Below are positions 23,916 through 31,827 of a DNA stretch of 64,000 nucleotides, piece after piece. Every line of letters starts with the position of its first letter. Position 1 is the stretch's first letter. The translations under genes were made by a program, and so were the position numbers. Origin of the DNA: Clostridia bacterium (lineage in GTDB: Bacteria > Bacillota > Clostridia > Christensenellales > Borkfalkiaceae); assembly GCA_017626305.1 (NCBI GenBank), contig JAGAIW010000116.1, positions 1 to 64,000 on the forward strand, given 5' to 3'. The notes beneath the pieces are model-generated. The model did no database searches. It was given only the letters and a program-made list of their open reading frames with translations, and had not been told where the DNA came from.

Positions 23916-23944
23916 TTGACTTCCGTGTAAAAAAACAGTATAAT
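23916..23944 (+). promoter_or_regulatory. sigma-A promoter of the MFS transporter gene
   Basis: -35 TTGACT (23916-23921), 17-base spacer, -10 TATAAT (23939-23944). Confidence 0.82.
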
Positions 23945-23972
23945 AAATACGATATTGTTTTACGGTGAAACT

Positions 23973-25175
23973 ATGAAACCTACTTATAAAACGACGATAT
24001 TCGCGTGCTTTGTTGCTTACGTCGTACAGGCAATCGTCAACAACTTTGCGCCGCTGCTGTTCGTTACCTTTCAAAAAACGTATTCCATACCGCTCTCGCA
24101 AATCACGCTTTTGGTTACTATTAACTTTGCCGTGCAACTTTGCGTTGACCTGTTGGCGACCAAACTCGTCGATAAAATCGGCTACCGTCCCTGTATTATT
24201 ACGTCACAAGCCGTTTCGGCAATCGGACTGGTACTGCTCATGCTTTTGCCCGAGCTTATCGATCCGTTTACGGGAATTTTAATTGCCGTTATCGTTTATG
24301 CCGTCGGCGGGGGCTTGATGGAAGTGCTCGTCAGTCCGATTGTGGAAAGCTGCCCAACGGATAATAAGGAAAAGGCAATGAGCCTTTTGCACTCCTTTTA
24401 TTGTTGGGGAACGGTGGGTGTGGTGCTCCTTTCCACGTTGTTTTTCTGGGCGTTCGGTATACAAAACTGGCGTATTTTAACGTGCGTTTGGGCGGCGATT
24501 CCCGTCGTAAATAGCTTTTTGTTTGCCAAAGCGCCTATCGCGCCGCTCCTGTCCGAAGACGAAAAGGGTATGACGGTAAGGCAGCTGTTTGCGAACGCCA
24601 CCTTTTGGCTGTTCGTCGGTATGATGTTCTTCACGGGCGCAAGCGAACAATCGGTCAGTCAATGGGCGTCGGTATTTGCCGAACAGGGCTTGGGCATTAG
24701 TAAGACGGCGGGGGATCTTGCAGGGCCTATGACGTTTGCCGTTTGTATGGGTATCGCGCGTACCTTCTACGGCAAGAAGGGGGATAAAATCAATTTAGAC
24801 GTGTTTATGCTAGTCAGCGGCGTGCTGTGTATTTTTTCCTATTTGCTTGCCAGCGTTACGCCTTGGGCATGGTTAAATCTTGTCGGCTGTGCGCTGTGCG
24901 GCTTTTCTACGGCAATCATGTGGCCCGGTTCGTTTAGTAAATCGACGGTGGCGTTAAAAACGGGCGGAACGGCTATGTTTGCGTTGCTTGCGCTTGCAGG
25001 GGATTTGGGTTGTTCGCTTGGACCGACGCTCGTTGGGTTTGTGTCCGACGCGTTGGGTGGCGACATGAAAATGGGGATATTTGCGGCTACCGTTTTCCCT
25101 GTGCTGCTCACCGTTACGCTGGTTATCGATTTCTTCCGTAAAAGAAACAAAGCAAAATCTATCAAAGAAGAATAG
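23973..25175 (+). CDS. MFS transporter, FucP-like
   Basis: Major facilitator superfamily permease, 400 residues from the ATG at 23973 (GGTGA upstream), with about twelve hydrophobic helices. The first reads TIFACFVAYVVQAIVNNF. The loop between helices 2 and 3 has LATKLVDKIGYRP, a variant of the MFS loop signature. EQSVSQWASVFAEQGLG near residue 225 resembles the fucose-permease/YbjJ branch. The C-terminus is basic. A sugar or uronate substrate is suggested by the surrounding galacturonate genes, but family members also carry other solutes. It is a single-gene unit with its own promoter and UUCG-loop terminator. Confidence 0.82.
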   Translation: MKPTYKTTIFACFVAYVVQAIVNNFAPLLFVTFQKTYSIPLSQITLLVTINFAVQLCVDLLATKLVDKIGYRPCIITSQAVSAIGLVLLMLLPELIDPFTGILIAVIVYAVGGGLMEVLVSPIVESCPTDNKEKAMSLLHSFYCWGTVGVVLLSTLFFWAFGIQNWRILTCVWAAIPVVNSFLFAKAPIAPLLSEDEKGMTVRQLFANATFWLFVGMMFFTGASEQSVSQWASVFAEQGLGISKTAGDLAGPMTFAVCMGIARTFYGKKGDKINLDVFMLVSGVLCIFSYLLASVTPWAWLNLVGCALCGFSTAIMWPGSFSKSTVALKTGGTAMFALLALAGDLGCSLGPTLVGFVSDALGGDMKMGIFAATVFPVLLTVTLVIDFFRKRNKAKSIKEE

Positions 25176-25184
25176 GGCGGTAAA

Positions 25185-25210
25185 AGGTTGTCTTCGGGCG
25201 ACCTTTTTTG
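25185..25210 (+). terminator. terminator of the MFS gene (UUCG loop)
   Basis: AGGTTGTC-TTCG-GGCGACCT stem with two G-T pairs, followed by TTTTTT. Confidence 0.85.
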
Positions 25211-25269
25211 CTTTGTGACAAAGCCTATTTTTTTAAAACATAAAATTTTCGCAAACTTTTTTCAAACCG

Positions 25270-25298
25270 TTGACAAAATAAAAAACTTGTGATATAAT
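25270..25298 (+). promoter_or_regulatory. sigma-A promoter of the AEC transporter gene
   Basis: -35 TTGACA (25270-25275), 17-base spacer, -10 TATAAT (25293-25298). Confidence 0.85.
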
Positions 25299-25335
25299 CA
25301 AAAGCCTATGATTTTTTTAGCGAGGCTATAAAGCT

Positions 25336-26310
25336 ATGGAGTACTTTCTTCCTATCTTCAACCAAATGTTGGTGTTGTTTGCGTTAATCGTCATAGGCTT
25401 CGTATTATCACGGGGCAAATTTCTCCCCGATAGTGCGACGGCTGTTCTTTCCAAGCTCGAAAATATCGTGCTTGTTCCTGCGCTGGTGTTGGGGACGTTT
25501 ATCGAAAACTGTACGGTGTCTACCTTATCGCAGGTATGGCCTTTGCTGGTTATGAGCATTGTTATGGCGGTTATCTTTGCCGTGATTTCTTGGGTTTGTA
25601 CAAAATGCTATTATAAGGAAGGCTACGCGCAAAAGGTGGCGGCGTACTGTATGACCTTTTCCAACTTTGGATTTATGGGCAACGCTATTTTCTCGTCGCT
25701 CTTTGCGGATATCTTCTTTGAATACGTTTTATTCACCTTACCCCTTTGGGCTATGGCGTACGGTTGGGGTGTGCCTACGCTTTTAATCCCTGCCGAACAT
25801 AAAGAAAAGCCGACCTTGTATTCCCGCGTTAAACCGTTTATCAATCCCATGCTCGTTTGTATGCTTATCGGTATGGTGATCGGCTTGACGGGCTTAGGCG
25901 CGTATATGCCCAACCCGATTATGCAGGTGATTGATTCTTCCGCGGCGTGCATGTCGCCGATTGCTATGATTTTAACGGGGATTACCCTTGGACAGTTAGA
26001 TCTGCTTGCGCTTATCAAGCGTTGGACGCTGTACGTTGGGTCTATAATCAAAGTGCTTGTCTATCCTTTGATTATGCTGGGGATTATCGCGCTGTTGAAT
26101 TTGCTGCCGACAAGCCTATTTATCAACGACGTCTTTTTCAAATGCTCGCTGTGCGTGGCGACAATGCCCACGGGCTTGACGTCCGTATTCGTGCCTGCGG
26201 CGTACGGGAAGGACAGTTCGGAGGCGGCGGGACTTGCGCTGGTTTCACACGTCTTCTCCTTGGGGAGTATACCTTTGTTTTTCATGCTGTTGCAGCTGAT
26301 TATTGCCTAA
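25336..26310 (+). CDS. AEC-family (auxin efflux carrier/malate permease-like) transporter
   Basis: A 324-residue integral membrane protein of the AEC family. About ten helices are arranged as two five-helix repeats: residues 1-165 (e.g. MLVLFALIVIGFVLSRGKFL, TFSNFGFMGNAIFSSLF) and 180-324 (e.g. MLVCMLIGMVIGLTGLG, CVATMPTGLTSVFVPAAYG). The conserved FSNFGFMG and MPTG segments are typical crossing-helix motifs. Members transport organic anions such as malate. In this uronate cluster a carboxylate or sugar-acid substrate is reasonable but not proven. It has its own promoter and ends at a terminator shared with the convergent AraC gene. Confidence 0.85.
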   Translation: MEYFLPIFNQMLVLFALIVIGFVLSRGKFLPDSATAVLSKLENIVLVPALVLGTFIENCTVSTLSQVWPLLVMSIVMAVIFAVISWVCTKCYYKEGYAQKVAAYCMTFSNFGFMGNAIFSSLFADIFFEYVLFTLPLWAMAYGWGVPTLLIPAEHKEKPTLYSRVKPFINPMLVCMLIGMVIGLTGLGAYMPNPIMQVIDSSAACMSPIAMILTGITLGQLDLLALIKRWTLYVGSIIKVLVYPLIMLGIIALLNLLPTSLFINDVFFKCSLCVATMPTGLTSVFVPAAYGKDSSEAAGLALVSHVFSLGSIPLFFMLLQLIIA

Positions 26311-26312
26311 AT

Positions 26313-26340
26313 AAAACGCGACCTTAATCGGTCGCGTTTT
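26313..26340. terminator. bidirectional terminator between AEC and AraC genes
   Basis: AAAACGCGACC-TTAATC-GGTCGCGTTTT, flanked by A and T runs. The AraC stop codon lies inside its arm. Confidence 0.9.
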
Positions 26341-27196
26341 TTCTATCCGTAGCAGGGGATATTCCGTATTTTTTCTTGTACGCTTTACTAAACGCATACA
26401 CGGACGAGTAATTCAAAAGCTCGGAAATTTCTCCGATTTTTAATTTCTTTTCGTGGATCATACAACGGGCGGTTTTTAACTTACTTTCTTGATAGTATTC
26501 CAGCATGGTTCTTCCCGTCGTTTTTTTGAAAAGAGTGGATAAATAACTATAATTATAGTTGGTAAAACGGGAAAGCTCGGTCAAATTTTTCAAGGCAAAA
26601 ATATGCGTATCGATATAGTGCATAACTTGATAACACAAAATTTCCGCGGCGTTCACGCCCGAATAAACGTAAGAACCTTTCTTGTTTTGAAAATCCCGTA
26701 TCAAATAAATGATGGTTTGGTTTAAGATATCGACAAGCATTTCTTGGGAATATCCGTCCTGCTCCCCGCAAAATTCCGCAATCGCGTTGGAAACGAGCAT
26801 TTTAATCTTTTCGTCTGAAAACAGCCTATCGTGCGGAGAACGGAAGGTAGTCATCAGTTCTTCTATTTTACGCAATTTTTGTTCGTCGTTCGGATAAAAG
26901 GAAATATAATCGTAACGCAAGGGTTTGTCCTTGGACGAAATAATCATGTGTTTATCCGCGGGAAAAGAGATATGGATATCCCCGCTCTTAACAGGGAGTT
27001 CCACGTCGTTGGTAAATACGAGCCCTTCGCCGTCCGTGACGATTGTCAGCTCTATCCATTCCCTATGTACGTGCGGAGCGATAACCGTTTCTTCTCGACA
27101 GTATGCTCTGCCGATTTGAAAAAGTCGTACGTTGCCCATTTGTAACGGGTTGGGTAGGTAGGTTTTATCCAAATGATAGTATCTTTCCGGTTGCAT
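26324..27196 (-). CDS. AraC-family regulator
   Basis: AraC-type regulator of 290 residues, starting at the ATG at 27196. A longer open frame reads through the promoter and is rejected. The N-terminal cupin part has APHVHREWIELTIVTDGEG near residue 40 and the SGDIHISFPADKHMI segment near 70. The C-terminal double HTH has LTELSRFTNYNYSYLSTLFK and IGEISELLNYSSVYAFSKAY followed by GISPATDR. It diverges from the Gfo/Idh/MocA operon with a 150-base spacer, and probably controls that operon and perhaps the AEC transporter convergent to it. Ribosome site is weak (TAGGCG). Confidence 0.9.
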   Translation of the reverse strand: MQPERYYHLDKTYLPNPLQMGNVRLFQIGRAYCREETVIAPHVHREWIELTIVTDGEGLVFTNDVELPVKSGDIHISFPADKHMIISSKDKPLRYDYISFYPNDEQKLRKIEELMTTFRSPHDRLFSDEKIKMLVSNAIAEFCGEQDGYSQEMLVDILNQTIIYLIRDFQNKKGSYVYSGVNAAEILCYQVMHYIDTHIFALKNLTELSRFTNYNYSYLSTLFKKTTGRTMLEYYQESKLKTARCMIHEKKLKIGEISELLNYSSVYAFSKAYKKKYGISPATDRKNATD

Positions 27197-27229
27197 AATA
27201 CGCCTAAAAAGTGATGGTTTATTATTTTC

Positions 27230-27258
27230 ATTATACACGCTTTTTTTACATAAGTCAA
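27230..27258 (-). promoter_or_regulatory. sigma-A promoter of the third araC-type gene
   Basis: On the minus strand: -35 TTGACT (complement of 27253-27258), 17-base spacer, -10 TATAAT (complement of 27230-27235); 33 bases to the start codon. Confidence 0.82.
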
Positions 27259-27342
27259 TGGTAAGGATAAAGAAAAATCGCCTAAAAAGCCTTAAAATCA
27301 AAAAAATATGAAAAAATGACAACTATTTAGTAAACAACGGAT

Positions 27343-27372
27343 ATTTACATTTTGAAAAGTGCGTGGTATAAT
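27343..27372 (+). promoter_or_regulatory. promoter of the Gfo/Idh/MocA operon
   Basis: -35 TTTACA (27343-27348), 18-base spacer, -10 TATAAT (27367-27372), 30 bases before the start. Confidence 0.75.
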
Positions 27373-27402
27373 AAGACTACCAAAATAAAAGGAAGTACTT
27401 TT

Positions 27403-28413
27403 ATGAAAAAATTAAGAGTGGGTATTATCGGTTGCGGACGGATTAGCGTGATGCACCTTGTTCCCGCGCAGAAGTTGGAACAATCCCAGCTCGTAGCCTG
27501 TTGCGATATCCGTAAAGAGCTTGCGGAAGAAACCGCTGATAAATACGGAATTACACCGTATACCGATTATACGGAAATGCTGGAAAAGGAAAACCTGGAC
27601 GCGGTGCATATTTGTTTGCCCCATTATTTGCACGTGCCCGTAGCTATGGACGCCATGAAACGGGGCGTACACGTCTTGTCCGAAAAACCTATGTCTATCG
27701 ACTATGCCAGCGCGGAAGCCGCCGTAAAATGTGCGGAAGAAAATAACGTGCTGTACGGCGTTATTTTTCAATGCCGTTATAACAACGCAACGCGGCTTGT
27801 CAAAAACGCGGTGGCAAGCGGTAAGCTTGGCAAAATCATTTCCGCCCGTTCGACGCTGACGTGGAAACGTTCTGACGATTATTATAACGACAGCGACTGG
27901 AAGGGGACTTGGGATAAAGAAGGCGGCGGCGTCGTAATCGATCAAGCAATTCATTCGATTGATTTGGTGACGTGGATTGTGGACAGCGAAGTGGAAAGCA
28001 TCTCGGGCTCTATGGCAAACCGCGGTCATAAAATCATGATCGTCGAAGACAGCGCGGAAGGCTTGATTACCTTCAAAAACGGCGTACGCTACGGCTACTA
28101 TTGCATGAACAACTACGGCTGTGACGAGCCTATCGAAATCCGTTTGTATTGCGAAAACGGTAAAGCGGTGTTTAGCTATGACGACGCGTATATCACTTAT
28201 AACGACGGAACGACGGAAGAAGCGCATCAACGGGAAAACACCGAAGTATACGAAGGCGGGAAGGATTACTGGGGCTTTCAGCACATTCTGCAAATCGAAC
28301 AGTTTTATAAGGCGTGCCTAGGGTTAGAACCGTTGGAAATCAGCGGCAAGGACGCTTTGAGAACGCATAAAATCATTTGTGAAATTTACGACCAAGGGGG
28401 TATGAGAAAATGA
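27403..28413 (+). CDS. Gfo/Idh/MocA-family oxidoreductase
   Basis: NAD(P)-dependent sugar or inositol-type oxidoreductase, 336 residues from the ATG at 27403 behind AAAGGAAG. The Rossmann motif GIIGCGRISVMHL lies at the N-terminus, and the family signature LSEKPMS lies near residue 93. The catalytic-domain segment GGGVVIDQAIHSIDLVTWIV near 180 contains the conserved Asp and His. Substrate is unknown; relatives oxidise or reduce myo-inositol, glucose derivatives and uronates. The gene overlaps the next isomerase gene by ATGA. Pairing of these two families commonly makes a two-step oxidation/isomerisation route for unusual sugars. Confidence 0.9.
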   Translation: MKKLRVGIIGCGRISVMHLVPAQKLEQSQLVACCDIRKELAEETADKYGITPYTDYTEMLEKENLDAVHICLPHYLHVPVAMDAMKRGVHVLSEKPMSIDYASAEAAVKCAEENNVLYGVIFQCRYNNATRLVKNAVASGKLGKIISARSTLTWKRSDDYYNDSDWKGTWDKEGGGVVIDQAIHSIDLVTWIVDSEVESISGSMANRGHKIMIVEDSAEGLITFKNGVRYGYYCMNNYGCDEPIEIRLYCENGKAVFSYDDAYITYNDGTTEEAHQRENTEVYEGGKDYWGFQHILQIEQFYKACLGLEPLEISGKDALRTHKIICEIYDQGGMRK

Positions 28414-29255
28414 AAATAGGCGTGATTACCGATTGTTTCCAAAAATCGCATTTTGAAGGCATTGAAAAGGCGGCGGAAATGGGCTTGGACGGCGTACAAA
28501 TTTACGCCACGACAGGGGCGTTTAGCCCCGAAACGCTGACGGCGGAAGAAAAAAACGCGTACAAAAAGCTCTTGAAAGAAAAGGGACTTGTCGTCAGCGC
28601 GCTTTGCGGGGATATGGGCGGCTACGGCTTTGAAATTGAAGAAGATAACGCCGAGCGTATCCAAAAGACCAACCGTATCGTAGATCTGGCGGTGGAGTTT
28701 GGCGCAAAAGTGGTTACCACGCATATCGGCGTTATTCCCGAAGATAAAACCAACCCCCGTTACGGCGTTATGCTTGCCGCGCTTACGGAGTGCGGCTTGT
28801 ATGCGAAATCAAAGGGCGTGACGCTCGCCATTGAAACAGGTCCTGAAAAGGCGAAAACTTTGCTTGCGTTTTTGCAGGATACCAAGGGGGGCGTAGGGGT
28901 CAATCTCGACCCTGCAAACTTTACGATGGTAACGGGTCAAGACGCTGTGGAAGCGGTGTATATGCTCAAAGACTATATCGTGCATACCCACGCCAAAGAC
29001 GGCGTAATGTTGGATAAAAACCAAGACCCCACGGACGTATATCACGCGTTTGCCGTAGGCGGTGTGGACGCCTTGAACGCCTGCGAAGGGTTTAAGGAAT
29101 TGCCGCTTGGCGAAGGGGACGTGGACTGGAACGGATATTTGAACGCTTTGCGTGAAATCGGGTTCGACGGATTTTTGACGATTGAACGGGAAACGGGCGC
29201 TGATCCTGCGGCGGATATTCAAAAAGCCGTTACGTTTTTAAAAGAAAGACTGTAA
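28410..29255 (+). CDS. sugar phosphate isomerase/epimerase (TIM barrel)
   Basis: Xylose-isomerase-like TIM-barrel protein, 281 residues. Metal-ligand motifs: LAIETGPEKA (Glu) near residue 138, NLDPANFTM (Asp) near 172, VHTHAKD (His) near 195 and LTIERETG (Glu) near 260. It starts inside the stop codon of the oxidoreductase gene and ends the operon at a terminator. It resembles the isomerase at 9355 in family but differs strongly in sequence, so the two probably act on different substrates. Expected role is isomerisation or epimerisation of the keto product made by the oxidoreductase (inferred). Confidence 0.88.
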   Translation: MKIGVITDCFQKSHFEGIEKAAEMGLDGVQIYATTGAFSPETLTAEEKNAYKKLLKEKGLVVSALCGDMGGYGFEIEEDNAERIQKTNRIVDLAVEFGAKVVTTHIGVIPEDKTNPRYGVMLAALTECGLYAKSKGVTLAIETGPEKAKTLLAFLQDTKGGVGVNLDPANFTMVTGQDAVEAVYMLKDYIVHTHAKDGVMLDKNQDPTDVYHAFAVGGVDALNACEGFKELPLGEGDVDWNGYLNALREIGFDGFLTIERETGADPAADIQKAVTFLKERL

Positions 29256-29270
29256 AAAATGAAAAACAAA

Positions 29271-29308
29271 AAATCTCTTTTCAAAAAAGGAAAGGGATTT
29301 TTTTTGTT
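29271..29308 (+). terminator. terminator of the oxidoreductase-isomerase operon
   Basis: AAATCTCTTT and AAAGGGATTT form a 10-bp stem with one G-T pair, followed by eight or more T. Confidence 0.85.
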
Positions 29309-29336
29309 TATGCCGCGTAAATGTAAGAAAAAAACC

Positions 29337-29365
29337 TTGACAAAAATCGGAAATAGGTATACAAT
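29337..29365 (+). promoter_or_regulatory. sigma-A promoter of the zinc-ribbon gene
   Basis: -35 TTGACA (29337-29342), 17-base spacer, -10 TACAAT (29360-29365); AGGTAGGG serves as ribosome site before 29401. Confidence 0.8.
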
Positions 29366-29400
29366 AATAGTATGATAAAATAAAAAGGTAGGGAAACGAC

Positions 29401-29919
29401 ATGAAAGCTCAAAAACCCGAAACGCCCGCAACGGCAACGCAACCTACGCAACCACCCAAAAACTGGGCGGTCAACTGTCCGAAATGCGGCGCAACGCTCA
29501 ATTTAAAGGAAGGGGGGTATGCGTTCCTTTGTCCCGTTTGTAATTCTATTTTGAAAATCAGAACGGACGAAAGACCGGTAACCGAACAAAAGGAAGAAAA
29601 ATATTTACAGGTACGCTTGACGGAAAAGACGACGGAGCTTTTAAAACGGAGCGAAATGGAAATGGCAAACTCCAAAAAAGCGCAAAAGGCGGCGAAGGTG
29701 CTTTGGAAAGAACGCGCCATTCACGCGCTTACGTATGAAATTATGAACGGCGCTACGCCCGTTTCTAAACGTAAGGCGAAAAAGAAAGCGAAAAAGCTTG
29801 TCAAGAAAGCGGAAAGCACCGCGGTAAAGGACACCTTGGAAACGTTGCTTGCGCATAGCGCGAACGCCGAAGAACCGCTTACCGTAGCGTTCAGCGAAAA
29901 GGGCTTTACACTCGTATAA
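29401..29919 (+). CDS. zinc-ribbon protein with basic C-terminus, unknown function
   Basis: A 172-residue soluble protein. A Pro/Thr-rich start (KPETPATATQPTQPPK) is followed by a four-cysteine zinc ribbon (NCPKCGATL and LCPVCNSIL, residues 24-48). A helical stretch and a very basic lysine/alanine segment (SKRKAKKKAKKLVKKAE) near residue 123 follow. The basic part suggests nucleic-acid or ribosome contact. I do not recognise the family. The ribbon resembles the one at the C-terminus of the membrane protein at 34567. It is a single gene between two terminators. Confidence 0.75.
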   Translation: MKAQKPETPATATQPTQPPKNWAVNCPKCGATLNLKEGGYAFLCPVCNSILKIRTDERPVTEQKEEKYLQVRLTEKTTELLKRSEMEMANSKKAQKAAKVLWKERAIHALTYEIMNGATPVSKRKAKKKAKKLVKKAESTAVKDTLETLLAHSANAEEPLTVAFSEKGFTLV

Positions 29920-29926
29920 AAAAGAA

Positions 29927-29955
29927 CTCCCAAGCCAAACGGCTTGGGAGCTTTT
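29927..29955. terminator. bidirectional terminator between the zinc-ribbon gene and nagB
   Basis: CTCCCAAGCC-AAAC-GGCTTGGGAG, perfect 10-bp stem, with A-rich sequence before and CTTTTG after. Confidence 0.9.
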
Positions 29956-29970
29956 GTTTGTCAAAAGGAA

Positions 29971-30693
29971 TTAAAGAAGGCTTGCAGCGTCCTTATCGCA
30001 CACGATCGTAACGAAGGGATGCAGTTGTAAAACGGACGCGGGGAGCTCGGGGGTGACAGGGCCTTGGACCATGCCTTTTACGGCAGCGGCTTTGTTCTTA
30101 CCCGAAACGACCATAAGAATGGATTTTGCCTGCATGATATTTTTGATGCCCATAGACAATGCTTGACGGGGTACTTCGTCAATGGAATTGAAAAGACGGG
30201 AATTGTCTTTAATGGTGTTTTCCGTCAAGTCCACAAGGTGCGTAACCGATTCCAACGGCGTACCCGGTTCGTTAAAACCGATATGTCCGTTCGAGCCCAA
30301 ACCCAAAACCTGAACGTCTTGCTGCATGGTTTCCAAAAGCGCGTTGTAGCGGTCACATTCCTTTTGGGAATCGGGCGCGCTACCGCAGGGCAGGTTGGTG
30401 TTTTTCAAATCGATATCGATATTGTCAAAAAGATTTTTGCGCATAAAGTACGCATAGCTTTGGTCATGGTCGGCGGTAAGACCAACGTATTCGTCCAAGT
30501 TAACAGACTTCACGTTTTTGTAGGAAGTACCGTTTTCTTTGCAGTCTTTTGCCATGTTTTCGTACATGCCGATAGGGCTAGAACCGGTTGCAAGACCAAG
30601 CACCGCGTTGGGGTTGTTTTTGACAACGTCAATGATAATTTCCGCTGCTTTTTTGCTCATTTCTTCGTAGTTTTCGGTGATAATAACTTTCAT
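29971..30693 (-). CDS. nagB: glucosamine-6-phosphate deaminase
   Basis: Converts glucosamine 6-phosphate to fructose 6-phosphate and ammonia in the cytoplasm. It has 240 residues from the ATG at 30693 (GGAGAAAG ribosome site); an upstream in-frame extension covers the promoter and is rejected. Motifs: LGLATGSSPIGMYENM near residue 37, SVNLDEYVGL near 67 with the catalytic Asp, and LGLGSNGHIGFNEPG near 130 with the catalytic His. Length and motifs are those of the short bacterial NagB. It stands alone, without nagA, and links amino-sugar use to glycolysis. Confidence 0.96.
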   Translation of the reverse strand: MKVIITENYEEMSKKAAEIIIDVVKNNPNAVLGLATGSSPIGMYENMAKDCKENGTSYKNVKSVNLDEYVGLTADHDQSYAYFMRKNLFDNIDIDLKNTNLPCGSAPDSQKECDRYNALLETMQQDVQVLGLGSNGHIGFNEPGTPLESVTHLVDLTENTIKDNSRLFNSIDEVPRQALSMGIKNIMQAKSILMVVSGKNKAAAVKGMVQGPVTPELPASVLQLHPFVTIVCDKDAASLL

Positions 30694-30735
30694 TTGCTTT
30701 CTCCATGAAGGTATTTTTTGTTTTTCAACGTATTC

Positions 30736-30764
30736 ATTATAAACCTTTTCACGGCGAAGGTCAA
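30736..30764 (-). promoter_or_regulatory. sigma-A promoter of nagB
   Basis: On the minus strand: -35 TTGACC (complement of 30759-30764), 17-base spacer, -10 TATAAT (complement of 30736-30741). Confidence 0.82.
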
Positions 30765-30816
30765 GTGTTTGGGGAAATTTTTTACAAAAGATTTTTGTTT
30801 TTTGCGGTAAAAAGCT

Positions 30817-30845
30817 TTGACAATGCAAAAAAAATATGATATAGT
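30817..30845 (+). promoter_or_regulatory. promoter of tRNA-Ser(GCU)
   Basis: -35 TTGACA (30817-30822), 17-base spacer, -10 TATAGT (30840-30845). Confidence 0.78.
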
Positions 30846-30886
30846 ATTATAGCTTTGTGAAAAGCGCCAATCTATTATTGAGCCAT

Positions 30887-30977
30887 GCAGAAGTACCCAA
30901 GAGGCTCAAGGGGCTCCCCTGCTAAGGGAGTAGCATCAGTAATGGTGGCACGAGTTCAAATCTCGTCTTCTGCGCCA
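30887..30977 (+). tRNA. tRNA-Ser(GCU)
   Basis: The acceptor strands GCAGAAG and CTTCTGC pair, with discriminator G and encoded CCA. The anticodon arm CTCCC-CTGCTAA-GGGAG gives anticodon GCU. The long variable arm (TAGCATCAGTAATGGTGGC region) and the T arm CGAGTTCAAATCTCG fit a class II serine tRNA. It has its own promoter and terminator. Its last 12-13 bases recur in direct orientation at 31135-31147 and, within a longer match, in inverted orientation at 32583-32605. Confidence 0.95.
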
Positions 30978-31013
30978 AAAAAGACACGGCTACAAAGCCG
31001 TGTCTTTTTTGGC
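30977..31013 (+). terminator. terminator of tRNA-Ser(GCU)
   Basis: GACACGGC-TACAAA-GCCGTGTC followed by TTTTTT. The palindrome extends outwards through the A and T runs to CGCC/GGCG, so the tRNA 3' end itself is part of an 18-bp inverted repeat. Confidence 0.9.
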
Positions 31014-31020
31014 GTACGGG

Positions 31021-31130
31021 GCTCGTTTGAACCCGTGGATTACCACGAGTTCACGCGAGCTGCGGAAACAACGCTACGTGGAAGATTTACGGAAGTAAAT
31101 CGAGCGGCGACGCTCCGCCCGAACGGGCGG
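31021..31130. repeat. hairpin-rich element behind tRNA-Ser, bounded by tRNA 3'-end copies
   Basis: Three hairpins follow each other. In 31021-31060, GCTCG/CGAGC outside and GAACCCGTGG/CCACGAGTTC inside close on the loop ATTA. In 31084-31101, GATTTAC/GTAAATC form a stem. In 31115-31130, CCGCCC-GAAC-GGGCGG is perfect. The direct repeat TCGTCTTCTGCGC, identical to the tRNA 3' end, bounds the segment on both sides (30963-30975 and 31135-31147). No credible coding frame is present. This explains most of the 328 bases between the tRNA and the lipoprotein gene; bases 31148-31305 hold only AT-rich promoter-like DNA. Confidence 0.6.
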
Positions 31131-31134
31131 TATG

Positions 31135-31147
31135 TCGTCTTCTGCGC
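31135..31147 (+). repeat. direct copy of the tRNA-Ser 3' end
   Basis: TCGTCTTCTGCGC, identical to 30963-30975, 172 bases downstream. It is followed by TTTTTT instead of CCA. It marks a sharp change from mid-GC to AT-rich DNA. Confidence 0.85.
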
Positions 31148-31305
31148 TTTTTTATAAATTTACTTTGGAACTATATTGTTGATCGATTGACTTTTTAATA
31201 AAATTAACGTATAATGATTTTGATACTGATACTTTGAATAATTGATAAATGATAAGATAATCTTCATTGTGTTAATAAACTCTAACTAAGAAAAGGAAAA
31301 AAATT

Positions 31306-31767
31306 ATGAAAAAATTTATTACATTTTTATGTGGTATATTATTGTTGTTTTGTATTACGAGTTGCAAGAATGTAAATTATGAAGAATTGATTGATTTTCC
31401 TGCACGAACGGAAGATAATACATGTTCTATTAATGTGTCATATTTTGTGTATTATCCCACGGAAAATGCAAATGCTTTATATGCAGATGTGGAAATTGAA
31501 AAATTTAGTTATACTTTTCAACCAAATAAGGACTTTTTGAATATTGATTTTTATTTTGAATGCCATATTTTAGATATGTATGAAGGGGCGGAATATTTTG
31601 CTTTTGAAATTGTCGCATATAATAAAGCGGGTATTAGAATAGAAACACTACATGTTTATGGTGAAGGTGATACTAATGAAACGGTAAGAGTAGAAACCAC
31701 ACTTGTTTTAGCAATGAGGGATGTTGAAAAAGGTATAACAATAGATTTTTCTAATTATGAACGTTAA
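31306..31767 (+). CDS. small putative lipoprotein
   Basis: A 153-residue protein with a type II signal peptide: Lys at positions 2-3, a hydrophobic stretch (FITFLCGILLLFCITS) and a lipobox ITSC with the lipidated Cys at residue 20. It is therefore predicted to be anchored on the outer face of the membrane. The mature part looks beta-rich and acidic, and I do not recognise the family. AAAGGAAA precedes the start. Codon use and base composition are far more AT-rich than the flanking genes, suggesting horizontal acquisition together with the next two genes. Confidence 0.75.
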   Translation: MKKFITFLCGILLLFCITSCKNVNYEELIDFPARTEDNTCSINVSYFVYYPTENANALYADVEIEKFSYTFQPNKDFLNIDFYFECHILDMYEGAEYFAFEIVAYNKAGIRIETLHVYGEGDTNETVRVETTLVLAMRDVEKGITIDFSNYER

Positions 31768-31827
31768 AATATAAAAAATAAGTTTTTAGTTTTATAATAC
31801 GATAATAAATATTAGGGGATAAAAATA

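Noticed and set aside
27197-27322. N-terminal extension of the third AraC regulator
   Set aside because: It overlaps the TTGACT/TATAAT promoter; the ATG at 27196 opens a normal AraC sensor domain.
30694-30828. Upstream extension of nagB
   Set aside because: It covers the promoter; the ATG at 30693 has a strong ribosome site and gives the usual NagB length.
30885-31157. Open frame over tRNA-Ser(GCU) and the downstream hairpins
   Set aside because: It reads through a clear tRNA gene and its terminator and has no domain; it is an artefact of structured RNA sequence.
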